In this document: positions 1-6,203 of the stretch, in pieces
How positions within the stretch are numbered: position 1 is the first letter of the stretch
Layout of the letters: each line of letters begins with the position of its first letter
Source: an uncultured Plesiomonas sp.
Lineage (GTDB): Bacteria; Pseudomonadota; Gammaproteobacteria; Enterobacterales; CAMTGL01
Assembly (NCBI GenBank): GCA_947071955.1
Contig: CAMTGL010000022.1
Span: forward strand, 1 to 14,926
Length of the DNA stretch: 14,926 nt
Reading direction: 5' to 3'
Notes under the pieces: generated by a model
The model's database searches: none
What the model saw: the letters and a program-made list of their open reading frames with translations, nothing else
What the model was told of the DNA's origin: nothing
Position numbers and translations under genes: made by a program

Positions 1-315
1 GTTATCCACCACATTCACAAAAATACCGCGCGCCTCTGCAGCCGCGCTCACTTCGGCGTTAAGGCTGTTGTCATCAGTTGCGGCAATCACCAAAAACTGG
101 CCATCGAGCTGGGCGGGGTTAAAGGTGGTACTCAGCCACTGTAACTGCTGTTGTTCAAGATGTTGTTGCAGTGCGGCCGTTAAGCTGGCGCTGACAATCT
201 GAATGTTGGCTTGAGCACTTAGTAGCAGGGCAATTTTACGCTCAGCTACGCTGCCGCCACCCACAACTAAAACCGAACGCCCTTTAATCTGGGCAAATAG
301 GGGTAAGTATTCCAT
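1..315 (-). CDS. cysG: Siroheme synthase CysG, N-terminal part (cut by window edge)
   Basis: Only the first 105 codons are present; the gene runs off the left edge in an open frame. The start is the ATG read leftward from 315, with a GAGGG ribosome site five bases before it. The protein begins with a Rossmann fold: VVGGGSVAERK at residues 17-27 is the dinucleotide-binding loop, IAATDD lies at 77-82, and NVVD ends at Asp104, which matches the catalytic aspartate of E. coli CysG. This domain oxidises precorrin-2 to sirohydrochlorin with NAD and inserts iron to give siroheme, the cofactor of sulfite and nitrite reductases. Whether the methyltransferase half follows, as in full CysG, cannot be seen; a one-domain Met8-like enzyme is the alternative. 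In some enterobacteria such a gene heads a cysG-cysDNC sulfate-assimilation operon, which would lie to the left; that is inference. Confidence 0.9.
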   Translation of the reverse strand, partial: MEYLPLFAQIKGRSVLVVGGGSVAERKIALLLSAQANIQIVSASLTAALQQHLEQQQLQWLSTTFNPAQLDGQFLVIAATDDNSLNAEVSAAAEARGIFVNVVDN

Positions 316-609
316 GACAACCCTCGGCAGTAATTCCCTCTCTGGCAAGCACTATAGAGCGTTATTGATAGACGTATAAATGCTGAATTCGCATTTCAAA
401 TTCCGTTTTGTTCTAATTCCGGCACTTTCATCACAGCAGGTGTTTGGCAGTGAACAGAGGCTGCTCGTGCGGGTAAATAACGGGGCGTGGAATACGCGAA
501 TTAAACGAGATGAGGTTCACAGAGTGTCACGTAAAAAACTCGATATACATACAGATTTGCTACCCTTGTCGGGAATTTCTTACCCCTACTGTTTGCTCGA
601 GGAATTTTT
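316..609. other. Divergent cysG/cpdB intergenic region
   Basis: This 294-bp gap holds the start signals of both flanking genes and no gene that I can support; short open frames across it have no recognisable product. On the minus strand TATAGT (351-356) is a plausible -10 for cysG, about 36 bases before its start, but no good -35 is visible upstream of it. On the plus strand TATACA (544-549) could be a -10 for cpdB, again without a clear -35. A cys promoter would be expected to need CysB, whose sites are too degenerate to call by eye. Confidence 0.5.
351..356 (-). promoter_or_regulatory. Possible -10 element for cysG
   Basis: The minus strand reads TATAGT here, five of six matches to the sigma-70 -10 consensus, giving a leader of about 30 bases before the cysG ATG. 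The -35 position (TTATAC at 17 bp) is poor, which would fit an activator-dependent promoter but could equally mean a chance match. Confidence 0.35.
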
Positions 610-2589
610 ATGTCTTTATCGCGTACTCCGCTGGCGCTGGCTATTGCGGCAGGTTTGATCTGCTCTGGTGTGGCAAGTGCCGCAACCGTTTCCCTGCGCG
701 TGCTGGAAACCACGGATTTGCACAGTAACATGATGGATTATGACTATTACAAAGATCATGCTACTGAAAAGTTTGGTTTAACCCGTACGGCAACCTTGAT
801 TGATGCGGCACGCAAAGAAGCTAAAAATAGCGTGCTGGTGGATAACGGCGATCTGATTCAAGGCAGCCCGATGGGGGATTATCAGGCGGCAAAAGGGCTA
901 AAAAAAGGCGACGTACATCCTGTCTACAAGGCTATGAATTTGCTTGATTATCAGGTGGGAAATCTGGGTAATCATGAGTTTAATTATGGGTTGGACTACC
1001 TAAAAAATGCACTAGAAGGTGCAGCATTCCCGTACATTAACGCCAATGTTTTTGATGCAAAAACAGGAAAACCGTTGTTGCAGCAGTATCTGATTAAAGA
1101 GACTGAGGTGATGGATAATGCGGGCAATAAGCAGACGTTGAAAATCGGCTATATCGGTTTTGTGCCGCCACAGATTTTGATTTGGGATAAAGCTAATCTC
1201 GACGGTAAAGTCACGGTAAAAGACATTAAGCAAACTGCCGAAGAACTCGTGCCAAAAATGCGTGCTGAAGGCGCAGATTTGGTCATTGCTATACCACATT
1301 CAGGTGTATCGTCAGACCCGTATAAAGCGATGGCTGAAAACTCTGTTTATTACCTCTCTGAGGTAAAGGGCATTGATGCGATTATGTTTGGTCACTCGCA
1401 CGGTATTTTCCCGAGTAAAGAGTTTGCAGCACTGCCTGGAGTGAACCTTGAAAAAGGTACGCTAAACGGTGTGGCAGCCGTGATGCCGGGCCAGTGGGGT
1501 GATCATCTGGGTGTGGTGGATTTTGTGCTCAACAATGATAGCGGTAAATGGCAGGTTGCTGATGCCTCTGCACATGCGCGCCCCATTTTTGATAAGGCTG
1601 CTAACAAGCCGCTGGTTGAGCCTGATCCCAAACTGACGGCTGCATTGAAAGCAGATCATGCTGGTACACGCGAGTTTGTTAGCCAGCCAATTGGTAAAGC
1701 TTCAGACAATATGTACAGCTTTTTGGCGCTGATCCAAGATGATCCGACAGTACAGATTGTCAATAATGCACAAAAAGCGTATGCCGAGCACTTTATTCAG
1801 GGCGATCCGGATTTAGACGGTATTCCGGTGCTCTCTGCTGCCGCGCCATTTAAAGTGGGTGGCCGGAAAAATGACCCAACCAGTTATGTTGAGGTGGAAA
1901 AAGGTCAGTTGACCTTCCGCAATGCCGCCGATCTGTATTTGTACCCCAATACGCTGGTGGCGGTAAAACTCAATGGCGCACAGCTTAAAGATTGGCTGGA
2001 GTGCTCTGCCGGTCAGTTTAACCAGATTGATGTGAACAGCAGTGCGCCGCAATCACTGATTAACTGGGATGGTTTCCGTACCTATAATTTTGATGTTATT
2101 GACGGTGTGAAGTATCAGATTGATGTGACAAAACCGGCACGTTTTGACGGTGAATGTCAGCTCATTAACCCCACTTCTGAGCGTATTCAGGGGCTGAGCT
2201 TTAACGGTAAACCGGTTGATCCTAAAGCTGCCTTTATTGTTGTTACTAATAACTACCGTGCTTATGGTGAGAAATTTGCCGGTACGGGCAGCCAGTTTAT
2301 TGCGTTTGCTTCACCGGATGAAAATCGTCAAGTGTTGGCCTCTTACATCACTCAACAGAGCAAGAAACAGGGTCAAGTTGTACCGACAGCGGATAACAAC
2401 TGGCGATTAGCCCCGATTAACAGCAAAACACCACTCGATATTCGGATGGAAACCTCACCGTCAGAGAAAGCGACACAGTTTATTAATGAGCATGCGCAAT
2501 ATCCGATGGCACAGGTAGGAAAAGATGACAACGGCTTTGCCGTATACCGTGTTGATCTCGCGCCACTGGCTGCAAAAGCAAAACAGTAG
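610..2589 (+). CDS. cpdB: 2',3'-cyclic-nucleotide 2'-phosphodiesterase/3'-nucleotidase CpdB (periplasmic)
   Basis: The 659-residue product matches CpdB (E. coli 647 residues), which hydrolyses 2',3'-cyclic nucleotides and then 3'-nucleotides in the periplasm to salvage nucleosides and phosphate. The ATG follows a GAGGA ribosome site by six bases. Residues 1-24 form a signal peptide ending ASA. The metallophosphatase domain shows the metal ligands in order: D36 and H38 in TTDLHSN, D81 in NGDLIQG, N121-H122-E123 in GNHEF, H230 in IPHSG, and H262/H264 in GHSHG. The C-terminal 5'-nucleotidase domain carries LYLYPN (443-448) and NNYRAYG (547-553), the substrate-stacking tyrosine motifs. The gene stands alone: divergent from cysG, and followed about 100 bp later by a strong terminator. 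I see nothing broken or missing. Confidence 0.97.
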   Translation: MSLSRTPLALAIAAGLICSGVASAATVSLRVLETTDLHSNMMDYDYYKDHATEKFGLTRTATLIDAARKEAKNSVLVDNGDLIQGSPMGDYQAAKGLKKGDVHPVYKAMNLLDYQVGNLGNHEFNYGLDYLKNALEGAAFPYINANVFDAKTGKPLLQQYLIKETEVMDNAGNKQTLKIGYIGFVPPQILIWDKANLDGKVTVKDIKQTAEELVPKMRAEGADLVIAIPHSGVSSDPYKAMAENSVYYLSEVKGIDAIMFGHSHGIFPSKEFAALPGVNLEKGTLNGVAAVMPGQWGDHLGVVDFVLNNDSGKWQVADASAHARPIFDKAANKPLVEPDPKLTAALKADHAGTREFVSQPIGKASDNMYSFLALIQDDPTVQIVNNAQKAYAEHFIQGDPDLDGIPVLSAAAPFKVGGRKNDPTSYVEVEKGQLTFRNAADLYLYPNTLVAVKLNGAQLKDWLECSAGQFNQIDVNSSAPQSLINWDGFRTYNFDVIDGVKYQIDVTKPARFDGECQLINPTSERIQGLSFNGKPVDPKAAFIVVTNNYRAYGEKFAGTGSQFIAFASPDENRQVLASYITQQSKKQGQVVPTADNNWRLAPINSKTPLDIRMETSPSEKATQFINEHAQYPMAQVGKDDNGFAVYRVDLAPLAAKAKQ

Positions 2590-2690
2590 ACCGCTTGAAA
2601 AATAATCAGAGTGGGTAAGCGTGGGTATAGTACGGCGGGTGAGTTCTAGCTGTCGTGCTATTTTCCTTCTAGATACAAAAGCTTAAACAA

Positions 2691-2721
2691 AAAAGGCCTT
2701 TCAGATATCGAAAGGCCTTTT
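2691..2721. terminator. Bidirectional intrinsic terminator between cpdB and oapA
   Basis: A perfect 12-bp stem (2691-2702 with 2710-2721) built on AAAAGGCCTTTC closes a 7-base loop. It ends in T-runs on both strands. It lies downstream of cpdB on the plus strand and downstream of oapA on the minus strand, so it can serve both converging genes. Confidence 0.9.
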
Positions 2722-2756
2722 ATTTTGTCTATCAGATTCTTTTCAGGTTACAGGCA

Positions 2757-2777
2757 TTACCGTCATCATGACGGTAA
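2757..2777. repeat. Perfect 9-bp hairpin after the oapA stop codon
   Basis: TTACCGTCA and TGACGGTAA flank a 3-base loop. It starts 18 bases beyond the oapA stop on the minus strand. No T-run follows in either direction, so it is not a standard terminator. It may protect the 3' end of the oapA mRNA or be incidental. Confidence 0.6.
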
Positions 2778-2787
2778 GTATTGCTGC

Positions 2788-2803
2788 CACAATGGTTATT
2801 GTG
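2788..2803. repeat. Hairpin overlapping the oapA stop codon
   Basis: CACAAT and ATTGTG form a 6-bp stem around GGTT. The oapA stop codon (2796-2798) falls at the loop and stem edge. It is followed toward cpdB by a second hairpin and then the terminator. Confidence 0.5.
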
Positions 2804-3830
2804 ACTGCACAAACCCTGCCGCAGTACGGACAAAAATTACCGGCTTTCCGCCAGCTAACGCATCAATTTGCAGGGCATCAACGTCACCCTGCGCATTGGT
2901 TTTTACTCGTACGGTTTGGCCGGCTTTGACATTACTGAGCGGCTTATCAGCAGCCTGTGCGCGTGTCATCGCCATCAGATCGGGCAGCGGTAAGTTACCA
3001 GAGCGAAAGACCTGCGCCAAAGTGACACCTTTACCAACCTGATAACTTTTCCAGCCAGTGTTGTTGCTTGTAGCAGCCGGTGGCGGTGTCGTTTTTACTA
3101 CCTCTTTGGTGGCTTCTTTAACCGGTGGTTTGGTTACTGGCGCTGGTTTTACTGCCGGTTTATCGGCAACTACGGTTTTTTCGCTGCTGGTGTTACGGGC
3201 CGGTGGTGCAGTTACCGTACTTTTTGGCCGTTCGGTGATCGGGCGTTCTGCTGCCGGTGTCCGATTGGCTGAGTTGATTGCCGCTGTGTTATTACCGTTA
3301 TTACGTGCTGGCGGTATAACCGGTTCAACCTCGGTTTGCCGCTCAAGCTCTTCTGGCATCTCTTGCGGAATACGGCGATCAGGCTCACGGGCAGAGAGAG
3401 CTTCCGGTGTAAGCGTCACCGGCTGGCCATCATTCGTATCAGTACCGCTTAGCGCTCTGTTTTGATCCACAGAGGTTGCCGAAGCTATGCGTGAGGTGCT
3501 GTCACCCGAAGGCAGCAAGGTGCCCAGCAGAATAACCAGCACGCTGACCGTCATCCAGCGGCGGTGAAAAGGCGAGACTGGGCCGAACCACGTAAAGCGA
3601 TCAGGAATATGCCACAGTGCAATCAGACCTGCCTGTAATACGCCAGACAACCCCAACTCTGCCGATGGCAGTGAGATATTCATGGTCGGCAACTGCCACT
3701 GAGGCAACTCTAGGCGGTTAAACCAGCGTTGCAGACGCCGTGTGCGGCTGTTCTGATTTTTTTTGACCGGTTTTGCTCGGCGCTTTTGACCTGTTCTTCC
3801 CACAGGCCCGTTATCTGTTCGCAGGTCCAC
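2796..3830 (-). CDS. oapA: Opacity-associated protein A family / YtfB-like cell-division protein
   Basis: The product is 344 residues, starting at GTG with a GGAG ribosome site five bases upstream; no ATG is available near by in frame. It belongs to the OapA/YtfB family, single-pass inner-membrane proteins. In E. coli YtfB localises to the division site and its C-terminal domain binds glycans; Haemophilus OapA affects colony opacity and colonisation. Features in order: a basic cytoplasmic N-terminus (1-65, rich in K and R), the family motif around 73-93 ending PFHRRWM, one membrane segment (92-107), a long Pro/Thr/Ala/Asn-rich linker (about 108-258) likely spanning the periplasm, and the LysM-like OapA domain (259-344, containing KPLSNVKAGQTV at 296-307). 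E. coli YtfB is only about 212 residues; the excess is an N-terminal extension of roughly 60 residues and a longer linker. It converges on cpdB and is divergent from fklB. Confidence 0.9.
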   Translation of the reverse strand: MDLRTDNGPVGRTGQKRRAKPVKKNQNSRTRRLQRWFNRLELPQWQLPTMNISLPSAELGLSGVLQAGLIALWHIPDRFTWFGPVSPFHRRWMTVSVLVILLGTLLPSGDSTSRIASATSVDQNRALSGTDTNDGQPVTLTPEALSAREPDRRIPQEMPEELERQTEVEPVIPPARNNGNNTAAINSANRTPAAERPITERPKSTVTAPPARNTSSEKTVVADKPAVKPAPVTKPPVKEATKEVVKTTPPPAATSNNTGWKSYQVGKGVTLAQVFRSGNLPLPDLMAMTRAQAADKPLSNVKAGQTVRVKTNAQGDVDALQIDALAGGKPVIFVRTAAGFVQSQ

Positions 3831-3934
3831 TTTTGCTCCATGTACTAGACGTGCCGCGATAAGTTTATTTTTTCCTTTTCGACGGCAAATGTCACGGTAT
3901 TTAGATTGAAAACTCGGATTTCTCTTCCCACTTT

Positions 3935-3963
3935 TTGCCGGAAAGAACAGAGACTGCTATGCT
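3935..3963 (+). promoter_or_regulatory. Sigma-70 promoter for fklB
   Basis: TTGCCG (3935-3940), a 17-bp spacer and TATGCT (3958-3963) with an extended TGC just before the -10 make a good sigma-70 promoter. Transcription would start near 3970, about 30 bases before the fklB ATG. Confidence 0.6.
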
Positions 3964-4000
3964 CGCGGTTCAGTAAGCGGTTTATCGGTAAGGAAAACAG

Positions 4001-4621
4001 ATGACAACCCCGATTCTTGAAACCTTAGAAGCACAAGCAAGTTATGGTATTGGTTTGCAAATTGGCCAACAACTGGTTGACAGTGGTATGGCTGATTTAG
4101 CGCTTGATGCGCTGTCTGCGGGTCTGCGTGATGCGCTAGACGGCAATGCACCTGCAATTCCGGTTGATGTAGTTCATCGCGCACTGCGTGAAATGCACAC
4201 CCGTGCGGAAACAGCGCGTCAGGCTCAATTCCAAGAAGTTGCTGCCGAAGGCGAAGCCTTTTTACAACAAAATGCTAGCCGTGAAGGTGTGAATAGCACA
4301 GGTTCAGGCTTGCAGTTTGAAGTGCTGGAACAGGGTACTGGCCCAATTCCTGCACGTACTGACCGCGTGCAGGTACACTACACCGGTAGCCTGTTAAATG
4401 GCACTGTTTTCGACAGTTCTGTACAGCGCGGCCAACCGGCAGAGTTTCCGGTTAATGGCGTGATTGCAGGTTGGACAGAAGCGCTGACTATGATGCCAGT
4501 CGGCTCTAAGTGGCGTTTATACATTCCACATGCGCTGGCATATGGTGAGCGTGGCGCTGGCCAATCTATCCCGCCTTGCAGCATGTTGCAATTTGATGTT
4601 GAGCTGCTGGATATTCTGTAA
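4001..4621 (+). CDS. fklB: FKBP-type peptidyl-prolyl cis-trans isomerase FklB (FKBP22)
   Basis: The product has 206 residues, the same length as E. coli FKBP22, and aligns along its whole length. FklB speeds cis-trans isomerisation of proline bonds in the cytosol; there is no signal peptide. Residues 1-90 form the helical dimerisation domain (QASYGIGLQIGQQL, 12-25, is well conserved), followed by the FKBP domain from about 100. Pocket residues visible are Y127, F137, D138, V151, I155, W158 and Y181, with the AYGERGAG loop at 180-187. In the last strand the usual PPFS reads PPCS, with C193 replacing the aromatic residue of E. coli, a mild change near the pocket. The ATG lies seven bases after AAGGA and about 30 bases after a good promoter. 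It is divergent from oapA and converges on ytfJ. Confidence 0.97.
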   Translation: MTTPILETLEAQASYGIGLQIGQQLVDSGMADLALDALSAGLRDALDGNAPAIPVDVVHRALREMHTRAETARQAQFQEVAAEGEAFLQQNASREGVNSTGSGLQFEVLEQGTGPIPARTDRVQVHYTGSLLNGTVFDSSVQRGQPAEFPVNGVIAGWTEALTMMPVGSKWRLYIPHALAYGERGAGQSIPPCSMLQFDVELLDIL

Positions 4622-4655
4622 GCGCCCGCATTAAAATCAGTACTATTATTACAGA

Positions 4656-4693
4656 ATCACCACGGGACGTTTTATGACACAGCCCGTGGTGAT
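4656..4693. terminator. Long stem-loop between converging fklB and ytfJ
   Basis: A perfect 11-bp inverted repeat (4656-4666 with 4683-4693, core TCACCACGGG) encloses 16 bases. It sits 35 bases after fklB and about 46 bases after ytfJ on the other strand, the place where a terminator is expected. Neither side has a proper T-run (TGTTTACG on plus, TCTGTAAT on minus), so termination would be weak; a 3'-end stabilising structure is the alternative. Confidence 0.5.
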
Positions 4694-4739
4694 GTTTACG
4701 TGTTGATGCTCTTGGCCGTAACTTACCTATTTTCAGCCG

Positions 4740-5312
4740 TTATTTTTTCAATTCAGCTTGGATCAGGCCCATTGCCTGACTAATTTCACTCGCCGTCAGC
4801 GCCCCTTCTTTGGCAAACAATACCTTCCCTTGCGCATTGAGCACAATAATGGCGGAGCTTTCCGGTTTTAATTGCCATGCCTGTTGCACGACACCGTTAG
4901 CATCATAAATAAATTGTGACCACGGAAATTCGAGCTTGCTGTCTTTCAAGCTGCTTCGCACAAAGGTACTGGTGCCGATAATGGCATCGTCAGCATTCAC
5001 AATCGTGGTGGTTTGATAACGTTCGTGCGAAAGCTTGGCGGCTTTAATTGCTTCAATAAAAGGTGCATTCATCTCTTTGGCAGATGATCTTCCAGCAATG
5101 GCTTGTACCACACGGACTTTCCCGCTCAATTGCTGTGTACTCCAAGGGGAGTACGCAATATCAGTGCCTGATTTCTCGGTTTTTTGGATAATCATTTCGC
5201 CTTTATCAATCACAGTGGCACTTGGCAGTGGCTTATCTTGCTGGATCAGTGAAGCAAACACCCATGCTGGAAACAGGGCGCTCAGTGCAATCATCAGCGC
5301 TATTTTCTTCAT
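4740..5312 (-). CDS. ytfJ: YtfJ family exported protein, thioredoxin-like fold
   Basis: The start chosen is the ATG at 5312, which gives 190 residues (E. coli YtfJ 184) beginning MKKIALM and a 20-residue signal peptide ending WVFA. An upstream in-frame ATG at 5348 would place 12 charged or polar residues ahead of the signal peptide and has no support. An AAGGA lies ten bases before the chosen start, slightly far. The mature protein aligns with YtfJ throughout, for example AGRSSAKEMNAPFIEAIKAA, RYQTTTIVNADDAI and the FVRSS and FPWSQFIYDANG segments. The family is predicted to have a thioredoxin-like fold, but this protein has no cysteine at all, so it cannot be a disulfide enzyme. Its role is unknown; the signal peptide indicates the periplasm. 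It converges on fklB and has its own promoter about 120 bases upstream. Confidence 0.93.
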   Translation of the reverse strand: MKKIALMIALSALFPAWVFASLIQQDKPLPSATVIDKGEMIIQKTEKSGTDIAYSPWSTQQLSGKVRVVQAIAGRSSAKEMNAPFIEAIKAAKLSHERYQTTTIVNADDAIIGTSTFVRSSLKDSKLEFPWSQFIYDANGVVQQAWQLKPESSAIIVLNAQGKVLFAKEGALTASEISQAMGLIQAELKK

Positions 5313-5442
5313 CTTGTTTTCATCCTTTATAAAATAGGGGAAGAGCATCAGTCGTCATCTGCGGCGATTACCGCGATCTTATTGAAATAGGTGTGATGGA
5401 CTGAAGAGTACAAGCCACACGGTAAGAATATGACCTGTGGTT

Positions 5443-5471
5443 AGCATAGCCTGCACAGTGGGGTTTGTCAG
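5443..5471 (-). promoter_or_regulatory. Sigma-70 promoter for ytfJ
   Basis: On the minus strand CTGACA (5466-5471), a 17-bp spacer and TATGCT (5443-5448) form a good sigma-70 promoter. Transcription would begin near 5436, giving an unusually long leader of about 124 bases that can fold into short hairpins, such as CCACA with TGTGG near its start. Confidence 0.6.
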
Positions 5472-5701
5472 GTTAAGGTTACGGTTTGGTTGCTTTTTTG
5501 TATGGTTATTTTTGCAGAGTAGATGTGCAGATCAGGAGTGAGATACGACCTTTATCGTATGGTGATGACCATGTTTTATATGTGATCATATATTATATCG
5601 CGGGATAAATTCGTGAATCGTCACAAAGTATCGTTTTACTGAAAAATTTCAGCAATATTTTCCGACTATCATCAACGACCTGAAATGACATTATGGCTAT
5701 G

Positions 5702-5714
5702 ATGACCTGGTCAT
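5702..5714. promoter_or_regulatory. Palindrome ATGACC-T-GGTCAT upstream of ytfK
   Basis: Perfect 6-bp arms surround one central base. The sequence overlaps a direct repeat of ATGATGAC (5699-5706 and 5713-5720), and the second copy overlaps the -35 position of the candidate ytfK promoter. The shape is that of an operator; no regulator is recognised. Confidence 0.35.
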
Positions 5715-5715
5715 G

Positions 5716-5744
5716 ATGACGATTTACCTCACTTGTGTTAATAT
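5716..5744 (+). promoter_or_regulatory. Possible promoter for ytfK
   Basis: ATGACG (5716-5721), a 17-bp spacer and TAATAT (5739-5744) give a moderate sigma-70 match about 75 bases before the ytfK start. E. coli ytfK is reported as PhoB-controlled, but I do not find a clear pair of 11-bp Pho repeats here. Confidence 0.35.
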
Positions 5745-5820
5745 TATGTTGTGCTTGGTTGACGAGGAATGTTCAAACGCCGAGAGAGCAGACAAGTGGA
5801 CTTGAATGGAGGTCAAACCA

Positions 5821-6030
5821 ATGATGCGTATTTTTCAACGTTACAACCCCCCTGTGATTGCGCGCTACGTAAAGGGATTTTTCCGTGGCCGTGTCTATAT
5901 TAAGGGAATCGGTGCTTTTGAATTTGATCAGGGCAAGATCCTGCTGCCAAAAACAAAAGATAAACAGCATTACACTGTGATGAGCGAAATTAATCGCCAT
6001 ATCAGTGAACTCCATGCTGAGGCGGCGTAA
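5821..6030 (+). CDS. ytfK: YtfK, small SpoT-activating stress protein
   Basis: The product has 69 residues and matches E. coli YtfK (68 residues) throughout: IFQRYNPP, RGRVYIKGIGAFEFDQGKIL and VMSEINR are near-identical blocks. In E. coli YtfK binds SpoT and shifts it toward (p)ppGpp synthesis under phosphate or fatty-acid limitation. The ATG at 5821 lies eight bases after a strong GGAGG. The next ATG (5824) would give exactly 68 residues, and the ribosome site cannot fully separate the two. An earlier in-frame ATG at 5806 overlaps the ribosome site and is rejected. The protein is soluble and basic in its first half, with no signal peptide. It stands alone between a long regulatory spacer and a strong terminator. 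Confidence 0.93.
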   Translation: MMRIFQRYNPPVIARYVKGFFRGRVYIKGIGAFEFDQGKILLPKTKDKQHYTVMSEINRHISELHAEAA

Positions 6031-6106
6031 GAGATAAGCGTATTTGTGAGATACAGTATGCCTGCATAATCAGATCGCAATAAAAGAGCAACAGAAAAGC
6101 GCAATA

Positions 6107-6136
6107 AAAAAAGCCATCAGTAGTGATGGCTTTTTT
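6107..6136. terminator. Bidirectional intrinsic terminator between ytfK and ytfL
   Basis: GCCATCA and TGATGGC pair around a GTAG loop (6113-6119 with 6124-6130). The stem is extended by A- and T-runs that give a T-tract on both strands. It ends ytfK on the plus strand and ytfL on the minus strand. Confidence 0.92.
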
Positions 6137-6203
6137 AGTGTGTATTTCAATGATTAGGTTGGCCGTGATTAGACAAACAAATCCTGTTATTCGATATATT
6201 TAT

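Larger units (their letters stand above)
5313..5820. other. Long divergent ytfJ/ytfK intergenic region
   Basis: This stretch of about 510 bp holds no convincing gene. It contains a leader of about 120 bases for ytfJ and its promoter (5443-5471), a T-rich block around 5490-5515, an AT-rich segment at 5575-5600 that includes TGATCA (5583-5588), and two inverted repeats (5639-5652 and 5702-5714) before a candidate ytfK promoter. A small RNA on either strand cannot be excluded. Confidence 0.5.

Noticed and set aside
380..658. Short open frame across the cysG/cpdB spacer
   Set aside because: It runs into the cpdB start in another frame, has no ribosome site and resembles no known protein.
3058..3465. 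Open frame of 135 codons on the plus strand
   Set aside because: It lies antisense to the low-complexity linker of oapA and its translation is an artefact of that composition.
5313..5348. Upstream start for ytfJ at 5348
   Set aside because: The extra 12 residues contain charged residues before the signal peptide, and this start would cover the AAGGA that serves the ATG at 5312.
5577..5602. CRP site at TGTGATCATAT
   Set aside because: The left half TGTGA is good, but the right half lacks TCACA at the required spacing; the match is explained by AT-rich sequence around TGATCA.
5601..5650. PhoB box upstream of ytfK
   Set aside because: GTCACAAAG near 5619 resembles one half, but the second half at 11-bp spacing does not match CTGTCA.
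5806..5820. Upstream ATG for ytfK at 5806
   Set aside because: It overlaps the GGAGG ribosome site of the 5821 start and adds residues not found in E. coli YtfK.
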